A program made the translations under genes and the position numbers. From Burkholderiaceae bacterium (lineage in GTDB: Bacteria > Pseudomonadota > Gammaproteobacteria > Burkholderiales > Burkholderiaceae_D): a stretch of 58,415 nucleotides of DNA. This document shows, piece after piece, positions 9,247-18,038 of this stretch; within the stretch, counting starts at the first letter, position 1; each line of letters begins with the position of its first letter. The notes beneath the pieces were generated by a model that did no database searches, was not told where the DNA came from, and saw only the letters and a list, made by a program, of their open reading frames with translations. Location: NCBI GenBank assembly GCA_018882935.1, contig VERA01000009.1, positions 1-58,415 of the forward strand. Reading direction: 5' to 3'.

Positions 9247-9295
9247 GTTAAAGTAAATTATGAGTTAGCGCCGTTACCTTATAAATTACTTTAAC
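9247..9295. promoter_or_regulatory. Imperfect 18-bp inverted repeat, candidate operator for the Fic-fold gene
   Basis: The arms at 9247-9264 and 9278-9295 match at 16 of 18 positions (core GTTAAAGTAA), with a 13-base spacer. It lies 24 bases upstream of the fic start codon in an AT-rich gap. The position and the winged helix of the product suggest an autoregulatory site; this is inference. Confidence 0.5.
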
Positions 9296-9497
9296 AACTG
9301 ATCGCATCTTCTAAATTAGTTATAGCTTGAATATCAAATTGTTTGTATAACTTCATCCAAGATCAACGGCCAGCTGTAACTCCGTAACGTCAGACTGTGC
9401 GCGCACCACCCAGAATTTCTCCCGAGCGCTGGTCTGATCACCCAATTTCATCCGAAAATAACCGACCGGATCCCGGCGCAATAACGCAAGCCGACGC

Positions 9498-12400
9498 ATG
9501 AACCCGCATTCACCATCAATTTCATCGACCCCGGTGCGCTGGATGCGCTGGCTCGGGCTTGGCACGCTGCTGGTGCTACTGCCTGCGCTGTTCATGATTA
9601 CTCTGGCGGTGATCGGTGTTGAAATCGATATCAATACGCAGCGCGGAACACTTGCGCGTCTGATCAGCGAGAAAGCCGGGCGCGAGGTGCGTATCGAGGG
9701 TGCGCTGTACTTGCGGCTCGGACTACGGCCACAAGTACGCGTACAAAACCTGGTGGTCGCTCAGCCAAAGGGCTTCCCTGCGGGCGATTTTTTGCGCGTG
9801 GGTCAGCTTGAACTCAAGCTCGACCTGATACCTCTGCTATCGGGACAGTATCGGGCAGATCGGGTTGCTGCTCGTGATGTACGGCTGATGCTTCAGCAGC
9901 GCGATGATGACAGCAATAACTGGACCTTTGATCAGCAGCCAGACACAAGCAGTGACGACACATCGTTCACTGCGCGTGATGCAGCAGGTATCGATATTCG
10001 TCAAATCGATCTGGATAACATCAGCGTTACCTTACAGAGTGGTAGCGCAAGGCCGCTTGAATTTCGTCTGGATCAGCTCGATGCTGCATTGCCGGTCGGT
10101 GGCGGAGTCACGCTCAGGGCCAAGGGCATGGTTGAGAAAACCTTACCCTATGAACTAACGATCAACGGCGGCCCACTCGCTGATTTATTACGCGGCAAAC
10201 CCGGCTGGCCGGTGTCGGTGCAGCTCGGCTTTGCAGATGGTGTGCTGGTTGCGCAAGGCAAACTCGGCGAAAAAGCGAGCGCGCTTAGTTTTGGTTTAGG
10301 CGCGCCAGATTTACAGCGCTTTGGCAAAGTGATCGGGTTGAGATTGCCGAATGCCGGCGCTGCAGGTTTGTCGGGTGAGGTTGCGCTACGCCCGGGTCTG
10401 GTGCGGCTGGAGCGTGTTTCGGCCACGCTTGGTAAATCAAGTATGGCGGGCTGGATGCAATTAGATGCGCGACCCGAAACACCGAAGCTGACCGGCTCGC
10501 TTGCGATCATTGCACTGGATCTGCGGCCTTTTCTCGGGCAAGACGACGCAGATGAGCCGCCCACTGATTTGCGAGCGCTGTACAAAAGCCTCGAGCGTAT
10601 CAAGCTGGACTCGCAGGCGATGGACGACGTTGATGCAGATCTGCAGCTGGGTGTTGGTCAGTGGCTGAGTTTGCCGGGTGACATACGTCATGCATCGCTG
10701 CGGCTGCAATCTGATAACGGCAAGTGGGATATTCCGGTGCAAGCCACGGTAGAGCAGGTGCCGATGCGCGGCCGCTTGCTGGTCGATGCTCGGCAATCAA
10801 CACCATCGTTGTCAATCTCATTTAATGCCGAGAAATCGCCGATCGGTGGTTTATCGCGCTTCTTGTTGGGTGTGCCGGGTATCGAGGGGCAGCTGGGCGG
10901 GTTATCGCTCGCGCTCAATGCGCAGGGTGCGCGAGGTGATGCATTGATGCGCTCGCTGAGCTTGTCGATGCAAGTAAAACAAAGCCAGCTGAGTTACGGC
11001 AATGTGGCGGGTGGTAAGCCGGTCAGCTTCAGCTTGGATCAGATGTCGTTGAGTGTCGGTGGCGACAAGCCGCTGAGTGGCAGCTTGCGCGGCAATTTAC
11101 TGGGACGCCCGCTGTCAGCCGCGCTGGCCGGTGCTTCGCTACGATCGGCAATCGAGCAGGGCAGTTCACCGGTATCGCTAACCGTACAAACCGGCCGGAT
11201 TTCAGCGCGCGTATCGGGCCGTTTAGAGGGGGCGGACCAAAGTGCCGATATAAGCTTTGCGCTCGGCGCCGAGCGCGCCGGTGATGTGGCAACTTGGTTA
11301 GGCTTGAATCCGCAATCGGAATTGCCGATTGCACTGGCCGGCCGTGTGAAAGGGAATATGCAGCGCTGGTCGTTATCGAACCTTGTGTTCCAAGTGGGTG
11401 ATAGCAGTCTACACAGCGATCTGGATCAGACCACGATCGAAAGTCATCAGCGGCTTAATGCCAGACTACAAATCAGCAGCGTCGATCTGCAGCAACTTGA
11501 TCAATTATTTGCGCCTGCTGCGCCCGCGAAAGCGGGTAGCAAAGTGGGTGATAAGGCTGCTGATAAAGCCACTGGTAAAGCAATTGATCAGGTGGGAGAT
11601 AAAGCTGGTGATAAAGCTGGTGATAAAGCCGGCAATAAATCGGCTGATAAGGCGATCAATAAAACAAGTTTGGATATTCCGATTTTGCCCGCGAAACTAG
11701 TTCTGGCGGACGCCGATATCAGTGTGCGCGCGCGCGATATTCGTGGTTCACCATTGTCGCTCGGCGAGATGGGTTTTGATGGCCGTGTGCGTGACGGTTA
11801 CATGCAAAGCTCGCCGTTTTTCGCCCATATCGCCGGTACACGCTATGAGGGCGCGATCATGTTGGATATGCGTGCGGCCGAGCCGCATGCACAGCTATGG
11901 CTAGGTGCAGCACCGGTAGATATTACCCAGGTATTGCGTCAGCTGAAGCTTGCAAAAAATATTGATGCAAGCATAGACCGACTCAGCCTGTATATCGATT
12001 CAACATCGCGCAATTTAGCAAGCTTATTGGCCAATGCCTCGGTGCTGGGTGAAATTAGTGGCGGACGATTCAGTATTCGTGACGAAAATACGCGAGCGCA
12101 GCTGCAGGTGCAGGTATCGCAAGGCACGCTTTCCGCAAAACCAGGGGAGCGCGTTTCACTCGCACTGAGCGCCGCTGTCGATACCATTCCGTTGAGCTTA
12201 CGCTTGCGTAGCGCCACGCTGAAAGCACTGGCAGAACAACAGCGGCGTATTCCTTTCGAGTTAGCCGTAGAGGCTGCGAAAACCCGGCTACAGCTATCGG
12301 GTAGTGTCGATCGCGATCTGGAGGCGCGTGATCTTGAGCTGGCGCTTGATCTGCGCGGTGAGCGGCTAGACGCGCTGGATCGTTTGCTGCGAGTCTCACT

Positions 12401-13550
12401 ACCACCTTGGGGCCCCTGGTCAGCCGAGGGAAGATTTCGGATGAATACGCGCGGCTACACGGTTGATGCATTGCGTATGCAGGTCGGTAGTAGCGTGCTG
12501 AACGGGCGCGGTAGCATTGATACCGCCAGTGGCAAATCGAAGATTGATATTGCGCTTGATTCGCCGCTGATTCAGCTAGACGATTTCAAGCTACAGCAGT
12601 GGTCGGCGATAGAAAATAAATCCACCGCCGGTGATAAAGATGAACAAGAAAATAAAACGAAAGCCGACGCAGCAACTATCAAGAAAAAAGCGGTTGAGGC
12701 CAGCGATCAGGTACAGGGTTTATTATCCCGACAAACCCTATCAAAGGCTGACGCTACGCTCAGTGTACGGGTGGAGCAGGTGCGCTCCGGTAAAGATGTG
12801 CTCGGCAATGGCAAACTTGATGCACGATTACTCAAAGGCCGTGCAGAGATAGGGCCAGTAACGCTGGCGATGCCGGGCGGTGAAGCGACTATGCGCTTAG
12901 CCTATGAGCCGCGTGAGCAGGACGTGCTGGCTGATTTGAAAATCGATATCGATCGCTTTGATTACGGTGTGATTGGGCGCAGACTTAAGCCCGAGAGCGA
13001 TCTGGGTGGTCGCTTCAGCGTTAAGATGGACGTCAACGGGCGCGCTGCGAGATTGTCGCAAATACTCGCACACGGTAACGGCAGCATTGATATTGCGGTG
13101 TGGCCGGAAAAGCTGCAGGCTGGCGTGTTTGATTTATGGGCAGTAAATTTATTTGTTGCGCTGCTACCGACGCTTGATCCGTCGAATGCGTCTGTGGTCA
13201 ATTGCGGGGTGGGTCGATTTTCACTTAATGACGGCAAGCTAGTGCAGCGGCAGTTAGTGATTGATACCAGCCGTATGCGGGTCAACGGTGACGCGCAGGT
13301 TAACTTTGCGGATGAGCAGCTGCACATACGTATGCAGCCGCAGGCAAAAACTGCGCAGTTTCTGAGTCTGGCTACACCAATCGAAGTGAATGGTAGCTTC
13401 AATCAGTTCAAGGTAGGGCCAAACCCAGGCGATATCATGCAAACGATTGTACGACTCGCCACCTCGATTATCTGGGTGCCTATCCAAAAACTGATGGGCG
13501 AAAAACTACCGGTAGATGGCGCAGACGTCTGCAAAGTCTCGTTTCGTTAA
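9498..13550 (+). CDS. AsmA-family protein (large, envelope)
   Basis: A 1350-residue protein with one N-terminal membrane helix (about residues 16-40) and a long periplasmic body with AsmA features: the opening GREVRIEGALYLRLGLRPQV segment, repeated beta-rich modules, and a C-terminal AsmA_2-like region ending in MQTIVRLATSIIWVPIQKLM. AsmA-like proteins are thought to help phospholipid transport or outer-membrane assembly. Two Lys-rich low-complexity stretches interrupt it: ten four-residue units of the GDKA type at about residues 684-723, and a second Lys-rich stretch near 1038-1065. The last four bases overlap the end of the convergent GGDEF-EAL gene. No strong ribosome site is seen before the ATG. 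Confidence 0.88.
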   Translation: MNPHSPSISSTPVRWMRWLGLGTLLVLLPALFMITLAVIGVEIDINTQRGTLARLISEKAGREVRIEGALYLRLGLRPQVRVQNLVVAQPKGFPAGDFLRVGQLELKLDLIPLLSGQYRADRVAARDVRLMLQQRDDDSNNWTFDQQPDTSSDDTSFTARDAAGIDIRQIDLDNISVTLQSGSARPLEFRLDQLDAALPVGGGVTLRAKGMVEKTLPYELTINGGPLADLLRGKPGWPVSVQLGFADGVLVAQGKLGEKASALSFGLGAPDLQRFGKVIGLRLPNAGAAGLSGEVALRPGLVRLERVSATLGKSSMAGWMQLDARPETPKLTGSLAIIALDLRPFLGQDDADEPPTDLRALYKSLERIKLDSQAMDDVDADLQLGVGQWLSLPGDIRHASLRLQSDNGKWDIPVQATVEQVPMRGRLLVDARQSTPSLSISFNAEKSPIGGLSRFLLGVPGIEGQLGGLSLALNAQGARGDALMRSLSLSMQVKQSQLSYGNVAGGKPVSFSLDQMSLSVGGDKPLSGSLRGNLLGRPLSAALAGASLRSAIEQGSSPVSLTVQTGRISARVSGRLEGADQSADISFALGAERAGDVATWLGLNPQSELPIALAGRVKGNMQRWSLSNLVFQVGDSSLHSDLDQTTIESHQRLNARLQISSVDLQQLDQLFAPAAPAKAGSKVGDKAADKATGKAIDQVGDKAGDKAGDKAGNKSADKAINKTSLDIPILPAKLVLADADISVRARDIRGSPLSLGEMGFDGRVRDGYMQSSPFFAHIAGTRYEGAIMLDMRAAEPHAQLWLGAAPVDITQVLRQLKLAKNIDASIDRLSLYIDSTSRNLASLLANASVLGEISGGRFSIRDENTRAQLQVQVSQGTLSAKPGERVSLALSAAVDTIPLSLRLRSATLKALAEQQRRIPFELAVEAAKTRLQLSGSVDRDLEARDLELALDLRGERLDALDRLLRVSLPPWGPWSAEGRFRMNTRGYTVDALRMQVGSSVLNGRGSIDTASGKSKIDIALDSPLIQLDDFKLQQWSAIENKSTAGDKDEQENKTKADAATIKKKAVEASDQVQGLLSRQTLSKADATLSVRVEQVRSGKDVLGNGKLDARLLKGRAEIGPVTLAMPGGEATMRLAYEPREQDVLADLKIDIDRFDYGVIGRRLKPESDLGGRFSVKMDVNGRAARLSQILAHGNGSIDIAVWPEKLQAGVFDLWAVNLFVALLPTLDPSNASVVNCGVGRFSLNDGKLVQRQLVIDTSRMRVNGDAQVNFADEQLHIRMQPQAKTAQFLSLATPIEVNGSFNQFKVGPNPGDIMQTIVRLATSIIWVPIQKLMGEKLPVDGADVCKVSFR
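11547..11666 (+). repeat. 12-bp tandem repeat inside the AsmA-family gene
   Basis: Ten contiguous 12-base units, best copies ggtgataaagct at 11607-11618 and neighbours, with older copies diverged on both sides. Each unit encodes four residues of the GDKA/ADKA kind, giving a charged linker between AsmA modules. The length is a multiple of three, so copy-number change keeps the frame. Confidence 0.85.
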
Positions 13551-15364
13551 CTCTGCACTTTGCGTAGCCAAACTTTCGGGTCATGGTCGCGCAGCAGCGC
13601 GACAGTCTCTTCAATAGGTAGGGCAGGGCTGTGGATCCAGCCTTGCAGCACATCGCAATTACTCTCGCGCAGTATGGAAAACTGCTGCACGGTTTCAACA
13701 CCTTCGGCGATCACTGACATATCCAGCCCATGCGCAAGCTGTATCAAGGCCTTGGCGACCACTTGCGACTGCCGACCCTCTACTGTGTGTATCGCTGCTA
13801 CCAGGCGTCGGTCGATTTTCAATGCTGAAATTGGTAGACGAAGTAGCTGGGTAAAGCTGGAGAATCCGGTACCAAAATTATCAATCGCAATTTTTACCCC
13901 AAGCGTATTCAATGCAGATAAGGCGCTTATACTGCTTTCAATATCCGCCATGATCATTTTTTCATTCAGCTCGAGCACTAATGCCGTGGCCGGAAGAGCA
14001 AACCCGGTCAGCGCGCGATCGATTGTCTCGAGCAGCTGCGGCGCATGAAGCTGTTTGCCCGAGAGATTGACCGACACCGTAAGCCCACTAAAGCCCTGCT
14101 GCCGCAAGGCCGAGCATTCCTTGCACGCGGTATGGATGACCCAATCACCGATCTGATTGATAAGCTTACTTTCTTCGGCGATCGGTAAAAAACGACTCGG
14201 TTTTAGCGTACCCAGTGTTGGATGCTGCCAGCGCAAAAACGTTTCGATGCCTATGATCTCGCCGGTAGCAAAGTTAATCTGCGCTTGATATGCCAACGAT
14301 AGCTGATGCTGTTGCAGGGCGTCGGTGAGTGCTTTTTGAATTTGTGATCGTTCGGTATGTTGTTGTTGTATGTCGGTGTTATACAGCTGATAAAGATTAC
14401 GACCGGCACTTTTGGCGATATACATGGCAGCGTCTGCGCGCTCGATCAGCACATCCTCGTGATCACCATCCTCCGGGTATGCGGTGACGCCGAGGCTGCA
14501 GGTCACCGCCAGCTGGTGGCCATCAAAATCGACAGGCTCGCACACCACTTGCATGATGCGCTCCAAAATCGGCGTACTGAGTCGTGACTCCGGGCCACTA
14601 CGTAACAGCAGTACAAATTCGTCGCCACCGTAGCGACCGATAATGTCATCCTGACGCAGCAACTGACGCAGACGCGCAGTAATCGTTTCCAGTAAACGAT
14701 CGCCGGCGCGGTGACCAAATCGGTCATTGATCTGCTTGAAATGATCGAGATCAATGAATACCACCCAAAACTGCAAGTCATGGCGGCGGGCGAAGGCCAG
14801 AGTCTCGGAGAGCGAGGCGATCAGCGCTCTGCGATTACTCACACCGGTGAGCGAGTCGTGTGCCGCTTGGTGCGCAAGCTCTTTTTCCAGTCGCTTTCGG
14901 TCCGAGATATCGCGCGCTACCACTTGCATCGCTTGTTTGCCGTCGTAGGTCATGGGCAAGCAGCGCAGGGCAATTTCAAAACGCGAGCCATCGATACGTG
15001 TGGCGATGGTTTCAATACGCTCGCCTGGCTCTTCTGTCGCGCGCGCCACATCTGATTCCAACCCAAGATCATTCATCGTCAGGCCGACAAGCGTTCGCTG
15101 ACTGTGCTCGGCAAACATCCGGCGCGCGGCGGAATTGGCGAAGGCGAGTCGCCCGTCCAGCTCTACCATAATGGCATCCGGCGACATTTCAACGATCAAG
15201 CGGTAGCGCTCTTCGCTCTCCTGGAGTTTTTGCAGGACCGATTGACGCTCCTGCGCCTCGATATACAGCTCCAGACTTTTTTGTTCAAGCAGCGTCTCGG
15301 CCTGCTGCCGGGCGCTGATCTCGCGGGCCAGCCGGCGTTGATGTAACTCGTCAGTGTTTGACAT
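13547..15364 (-). CDS. PAS-GGDEF-EAL protein (active-looking cyclase, altered EAL)
   Basis: A 605-residue cytoplasmic c-di-GMP enzyme. An N-terminal coiled coil (about 5-50) leads to a PAS domain (about 50-155), a GGDEF domain (about 165-325) with intact GGDEF at 246-250 and an inhibitory I-site RQDD at 237-240, then an EAL domain (about 340-595). The EAL motif reads ETF (374-376), and loop 6 reads IDNFGTG where active enzymes have DDFGTG, so the second metal/loop Asp is Asn; Asn433, Lys516 and Glu554 are kept. Diguanylate cyclase activity is likely, phosphodiesterase doubtful. Its start overlaps the upstream H-NOX gene by 14 bases, the arrangement of H-NOX-associated c-di-GMP enzymes. Confidence 0.93.
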   Translation of the reverse strand: MSNTDELHQRRLAREISARQQAETLLEQKSLELYIEAQERQSVLQKLQESEERYRLIVEMSPDAIMVELDGRLAFANSAARRMFAEHSQRTLVGLTMNDLGLESDVARATEEPGERIETIATRIDGSRFEIALRCLPMTYDGKQAMQVVARDISDRKRLEKELAHQAAHDSLTGVSNRRALIASLSETLAFARRHDLQFWVVFIDLDHFKQINDRFGHRAGDRLLETITARLRQLLRQDDIIGRYGGDEFVLLLRSGPESRLSTPILERIMQVVCEPVDFDGHQLAVTCSLGVTAYPEDGDHEDVLIERADAAMYIAKSAGRNLYQLYNTDIQQQHTERSQIQKALTDALQQHQLSLAYQAQINFATGEIIGIETFLRWQHPTLGTLKPSRFLPIAEESKLINQIGDWVIHTACKECSALRQQGFSGLTVSVNLSGKQLHAPQLLETIDRALTGFALPATALVLELNEKMIMADIESSISALSALNTLGVKIAIDNFGTGFSSFTQLLRLPISALKIDRRLVAAIHTVEGRQSQVVAKALIQLAHGLDMSVIAEGVETVQQFSILRESNCDVLQGWIHSPALPIEETVALLRDHDPKVWLRKVQS

Positions 15365-15911
15365 CGACAGCGCGCACCAGGGTAAACCGCGTCAAGGCTT
15401 CCTCGCCTTGAGGCGGTAGTTCTTCGCGCTGGATAGAGATATTTTCTTTGAAATGGGCGATACAGCCATCGATCAAGCCTTGTGCAAAATCTGCCATGCG
15501 GCGACGCGAGCGATAGATGAACACCATTTTTTGCTGGTTGTCTTGTTCGTAGCTGAAGGTCGGTAGTTCAGCATCACGATATAGCTTGTTTACATCGACA
15601 TGAATCGTGTTTTCCAGTGCGCTAAGTAATGAAAATACGTCGCTGAATGCGTTTGTCATGCCCGGATGAATTTCAACGAAGCGCCCAAACAAATGACGGC
15701 CGAAGTGCTGCAACAGATCGGGTACCGCGATACCGGTTTTTACAGACAGATTTGACACCAGATCGACCATCTCTTGGTGCGGATAGGTGCCCACGCTGGT
15801 GTAGGCGCCGTGCGTGGAGAGCGATGACGATTGAATAATCGCATCTGCGGTTTCTACCGAAAACTGCGACTCCACCATGTCGATGAACTCGCGAAAAACA
15901 ATGCCCTTCAC
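15351..15911 (-). CDS. H-NOX haem nitric-oxide sensor
   Basis: A 186-residue haem protein of the H-NOX (HNOB) family. With the GTG start at 15911 it begins MKGIVFREF, as the family does. His104 in NTIHVDVNKLY is the proximal haem ligand and YRSRR (Tyr133, Ser135, Arg137) is the Y-x-S-x-R porphyrin-binding motif. By eye, the place of the distal Tyr of O2-binding members is Phe, which predicts selective NO binding. A longer in-frame start at 15977 would add 22 non-family residues; a G-rich run precedes the GTG. The gene end overlaps the GGDEF-EAL gene, so NO probably controls c-di-GMP turnover through direct protein contact. Confidence 0.93.
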   Translation of the reverse strand: MKGIVFREFIDMVESQFSVETADAIIQSSSLSTHGAYTSVGTYPHQEMVDLVSNLSVKTGIAVPDLLQHFGRHLFGRFVEIHPGMTNAFSDVFSLLSALENTIHVDVNKLYRDAELPTFSYEQDNQQKMVFIYRSRRRMADFAQGLIDGCIAHFKENISIQREELPPQGEEALTRFTLVRAVDVKH

Positions 15912-16121
15912 TGACCAAGCCCCCCGAGACGGATACCAGTCCGACCCCGCTTTTTGCTCACGCAGGAATATTACCACTAGACAAAAAATAAAACTTTTGG
16001 TTCCTCGGTTGCGGGCACGATTTTATCGATGAATTGTTTAGGAAACTTGGTTAAAAAATTTAGAATAAATCGGTATTTGGAATGCCAAATGCAAAACTGA
16101 AAATAAGCCTCTTGGGGTCGC

Positions 16122-16136
16122 TGAATTTTAAATTCA
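16122..16136. repeat. Short AT-rich palindrome
   Basis: TGAATTTTAAATTCA is a perfect palindrome around a central T, in the AT-rich gap between the H-NOX gene and the end of the HExxH gene. It could be an operator for H-NOX or just low-complexity sequence. Confidence 0.3.
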
Positions 16137-16165
16137 AAACAGGGCATTCAACGTGCAAAGCAAGT

Positions 16166-16705
16166 TCAGTTGGCTGGCCCAACCTGAGCCGCCAGACCTT
16201 TGCGGGCGTTCACGCAGGCCATGGTTTTTTCCCAGAATACGGCGCCGCTGCCGCCGTAGCGCGAGGGCAGCCGCCGCATTTTGCGGTGGGTGTTTGCGAG
16301 GCTGTGCTCAAGCGCCTCGCTCATCATGCCTTCACGCTCCAGATCAAGATAAGCCTCGCAGTTAGCGGCGATCTCGTCTCGCTCAGGGTCGGTGGCGTGC
16401 GCGCACTCATGATAAAAAATAAAGTCCAGCATGTGCGGGTCTCGCTCGCGCATGCCCTTGACCGTAACGTTATCGAAAAAAATCACCGGCCAGCCGTCGC
16501 GGTCAGGCCTTACCACGGCAGCGGCACCGCCTAGCTCCGGATGCCTATCGCCCGCATCGCCATGACCTAGCCAGTGCTCGGCCACGACGCGCCGTTCACC
16601 GTTCCGCTCAACCACGCATTCCACCAGCACACCATCCGAGCGATCAAACGCCAAGGCTTCGCACGCCACGGCCGACAACATCAGCAGAGCAAGCAGGCCG
16701 CGCAC
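16166..16705 (-). CDS. Exported putative zinc metallopeptidase (HExxH)
   Basis: A 179-residue protein that I cannot assign to a named family. It has a signal peptide (about residues 1-19), a beta-rich middle, and a metal-binding motif YHECAH (His99, Glu100, His103) followed by ERDEIAANCEAY, whose Glu111 could be the third ligand; the spacing recalls M78/IrrE-type gluzincins. Four Cys (15, 30, 101, 164-region) are present. It begins 15 bases after the di-heme peroxidase gene in the same direction, so the two are probably co-transcribed and both periplasmic. Proteolysis is inferred only from the motif. Confidence 0.6.
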   Translation of the reverse strand: MRGLLALLMLSAVACEALAFDRSDGVLVECVVERNGERRVVAEHWLGHGDAGDRHPELGGAAAVVRPDRDGWPVIFFDNVTVKGMRERDPHMLDFIFYHECAHATDPERDEIAANCEAYLDLEREGMMSEALEHSLANTHRKMRRLPSRYGGSGAVFWEKTMACVNARKGLAAQVGPAN

Positions 16706-16720
16706 GGTGATGGACTCGGC

Positions 16721-17806
16721 TTACTGCGGTCGCTGGAAGGCCGCTACAGGTAGCTGCGGTGCTTCTTTGAAGTTCTTCGGTACGTCACCGGTGAGCGTGC
16801 CGAGAAACGCAACGATCTGCCGAACATCATCGTCGGACAGCTGCTTGCCCAACTGCACGCGCGCCATCACCCGCACTGCGTCGTCAAGCGTCGCCACCGA
16901 GCCATCATGAAAATAGGGCGGTGTCATGGCCACATTTCGTAGCTGCGGTACTTTGAATATCCACTGGTCTTCCTGCTTGCCGGTGTCGTGGAATTTGCCC
17001 TTGTCGCGACCCTTGAGCAGCGCAATTTCAACGCTGCCGGTTGCCTTCCAGTAGTCTTCGACCAAGCCGAATTTCTGGAAGCTCTCACCACCGACGGTGG
17101 CGCCACTGTGGCAGCCGGCGCAGCCATAGCTGATGAACTTGTCGAGCCCGGCCTTGGCGTCGGCGCTGATAGCGCGGGTGTCACCTTTCAGGTAGCGATC
17201 AAACGGCGCTGGTGTCAGCAGGGTGCGCTCGAAAGCACCAATCGCCACCGCCCAGTTTTCGGCGCTGACCGCGACTTTTTCATTCGGGAAGGCTTCCTCG
17301 AAAAGCTTTTGGTATCCCAGCGCGCGCAGCTTGTCTTCCGCTTCGGCAAAGCTCTTGTTGCCGTAAGCCAGTGGGCTGGTGAGCGCTTTCCACGCCTGCT
17401 CTTCAACGCTGACGCGATTGCCGCCGTAGTGCTGCGCTATCAGCAGCGGCGTGTTGAACACCGTGTGTGCATTACGCGGCAACACCACACCATTGACCCC
17501 AACCGAGCGCGGCAAGGAATCGGCACCGTAGTGGCTGGGGCTGTGACAGCTGACGCAACCGGTCCGGCCGTCAATCGATACGCGGGTCTCGAAGAATAGT
17601 TTTTTGCCGAGTTCTACGCGGGCTGCCGAGTGCGGATAGTCATCGACATGCGCGGTGTATGGCAGCGGGCGAAACACCTGCTTGGCACGCTCTAAGAGTG
17701 CGGTGTCAGTATCGGCAGCAACCACCAGACCGACGCCCAGCGTGCCAGCGCCGAGCAGCAAGCCGATCAGGCCGCCGCGTTTCAACAAAGAGAGGGTGAG
17801 TTTCAT
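16721..17806 (-). CDS. Di-heme cytochrome c peroxidase / MauG-like
   Basis: A 361-residue periplasmic protein. An N-terminal hydrophobic signal (about residues 8-31) is followed by two haem c sites, CVSCH (about 97-101) and CAGCH (about 229-233). The spacing and length fit bacterial di-haem cytochrome c peroxidases, which reduce H2O2 with electrons from small c-type cytochromes, or MauG-like relatives. It is the first gene of a likely two-gene unit with the HExxH protein and is divergent from the DUF1800 gene; the 232-base gap between them holds a palindrome and direct repeats. Confidence 0.9.
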   Translation of the reverse strand: MKLTLSLLKRGGLIGLLLGAGTLGVGLVVAADTDTALLERAKQVFRPLPYTAHVDDYPHSAARVELGKKLFFETRVSIDGRTGCVSCHSPSHYGADSLPRSVGVNGVVLPRNAHTVFNTPLLIAQHYGGNRVSVEEQAWKALTSPLAYGNKSFAEAEDKLRALGYQKLFEEAFPNEKVAVSAENWAVAIGAFERTLLTPAPFDRYLKGDTRAISADAKAGLDKFISYGCAGCHSGATVGGESFQKFGLVEDYWKATGSVEIALLKGRDKGKFHDTGKQEDQWIFKVPQLRNVAMTPPYFHDGSVATLDDAVRVMARVQLGKQLSDDDVRQIVAFLGTLTGDVPKNFKEAPQLPVAAFQRPQ

Positions 17807-17951
17807 GGATGTCTTTCTGTAAATCTTGAGCTTAGGAAACTTACTGGATTTTGCCCCGAATCGGCGCGGCGTGCATGATCGATTAGCGGCAGGGCATGGC
17901 GCAAGCGACGTTGCCGGCTACAGACGCCCACGGCAGGGTCTGATTCATGAT

Positions 17952-17983
17952 TTGACGTATTGCAATACTTGCACGCAATACTT
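17952..17983. promoter_or_regulatory. Palindrome and direct repeats in the peroxidase/DUF1800 divergent gap
   Basis: TTGACG at 17952-17957 could be a -35 element for the plus-strand DUF1800 gene. It runs into the perfect palindrome GTATTGCAATAC (17957-17968), and GCAATACTT occurs twice, at 17962 and 17975, 13 bases apart. This looks like a regulator site overlapping a promoter; no regulator is known. Confidence 0.4.
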
Positions 17984-18038
17984 AGCCTAGGCCGCTTTCA
18001 ATTTAAGTCCGAGCAGCTAACGTAATCTCGCGCCCTCC

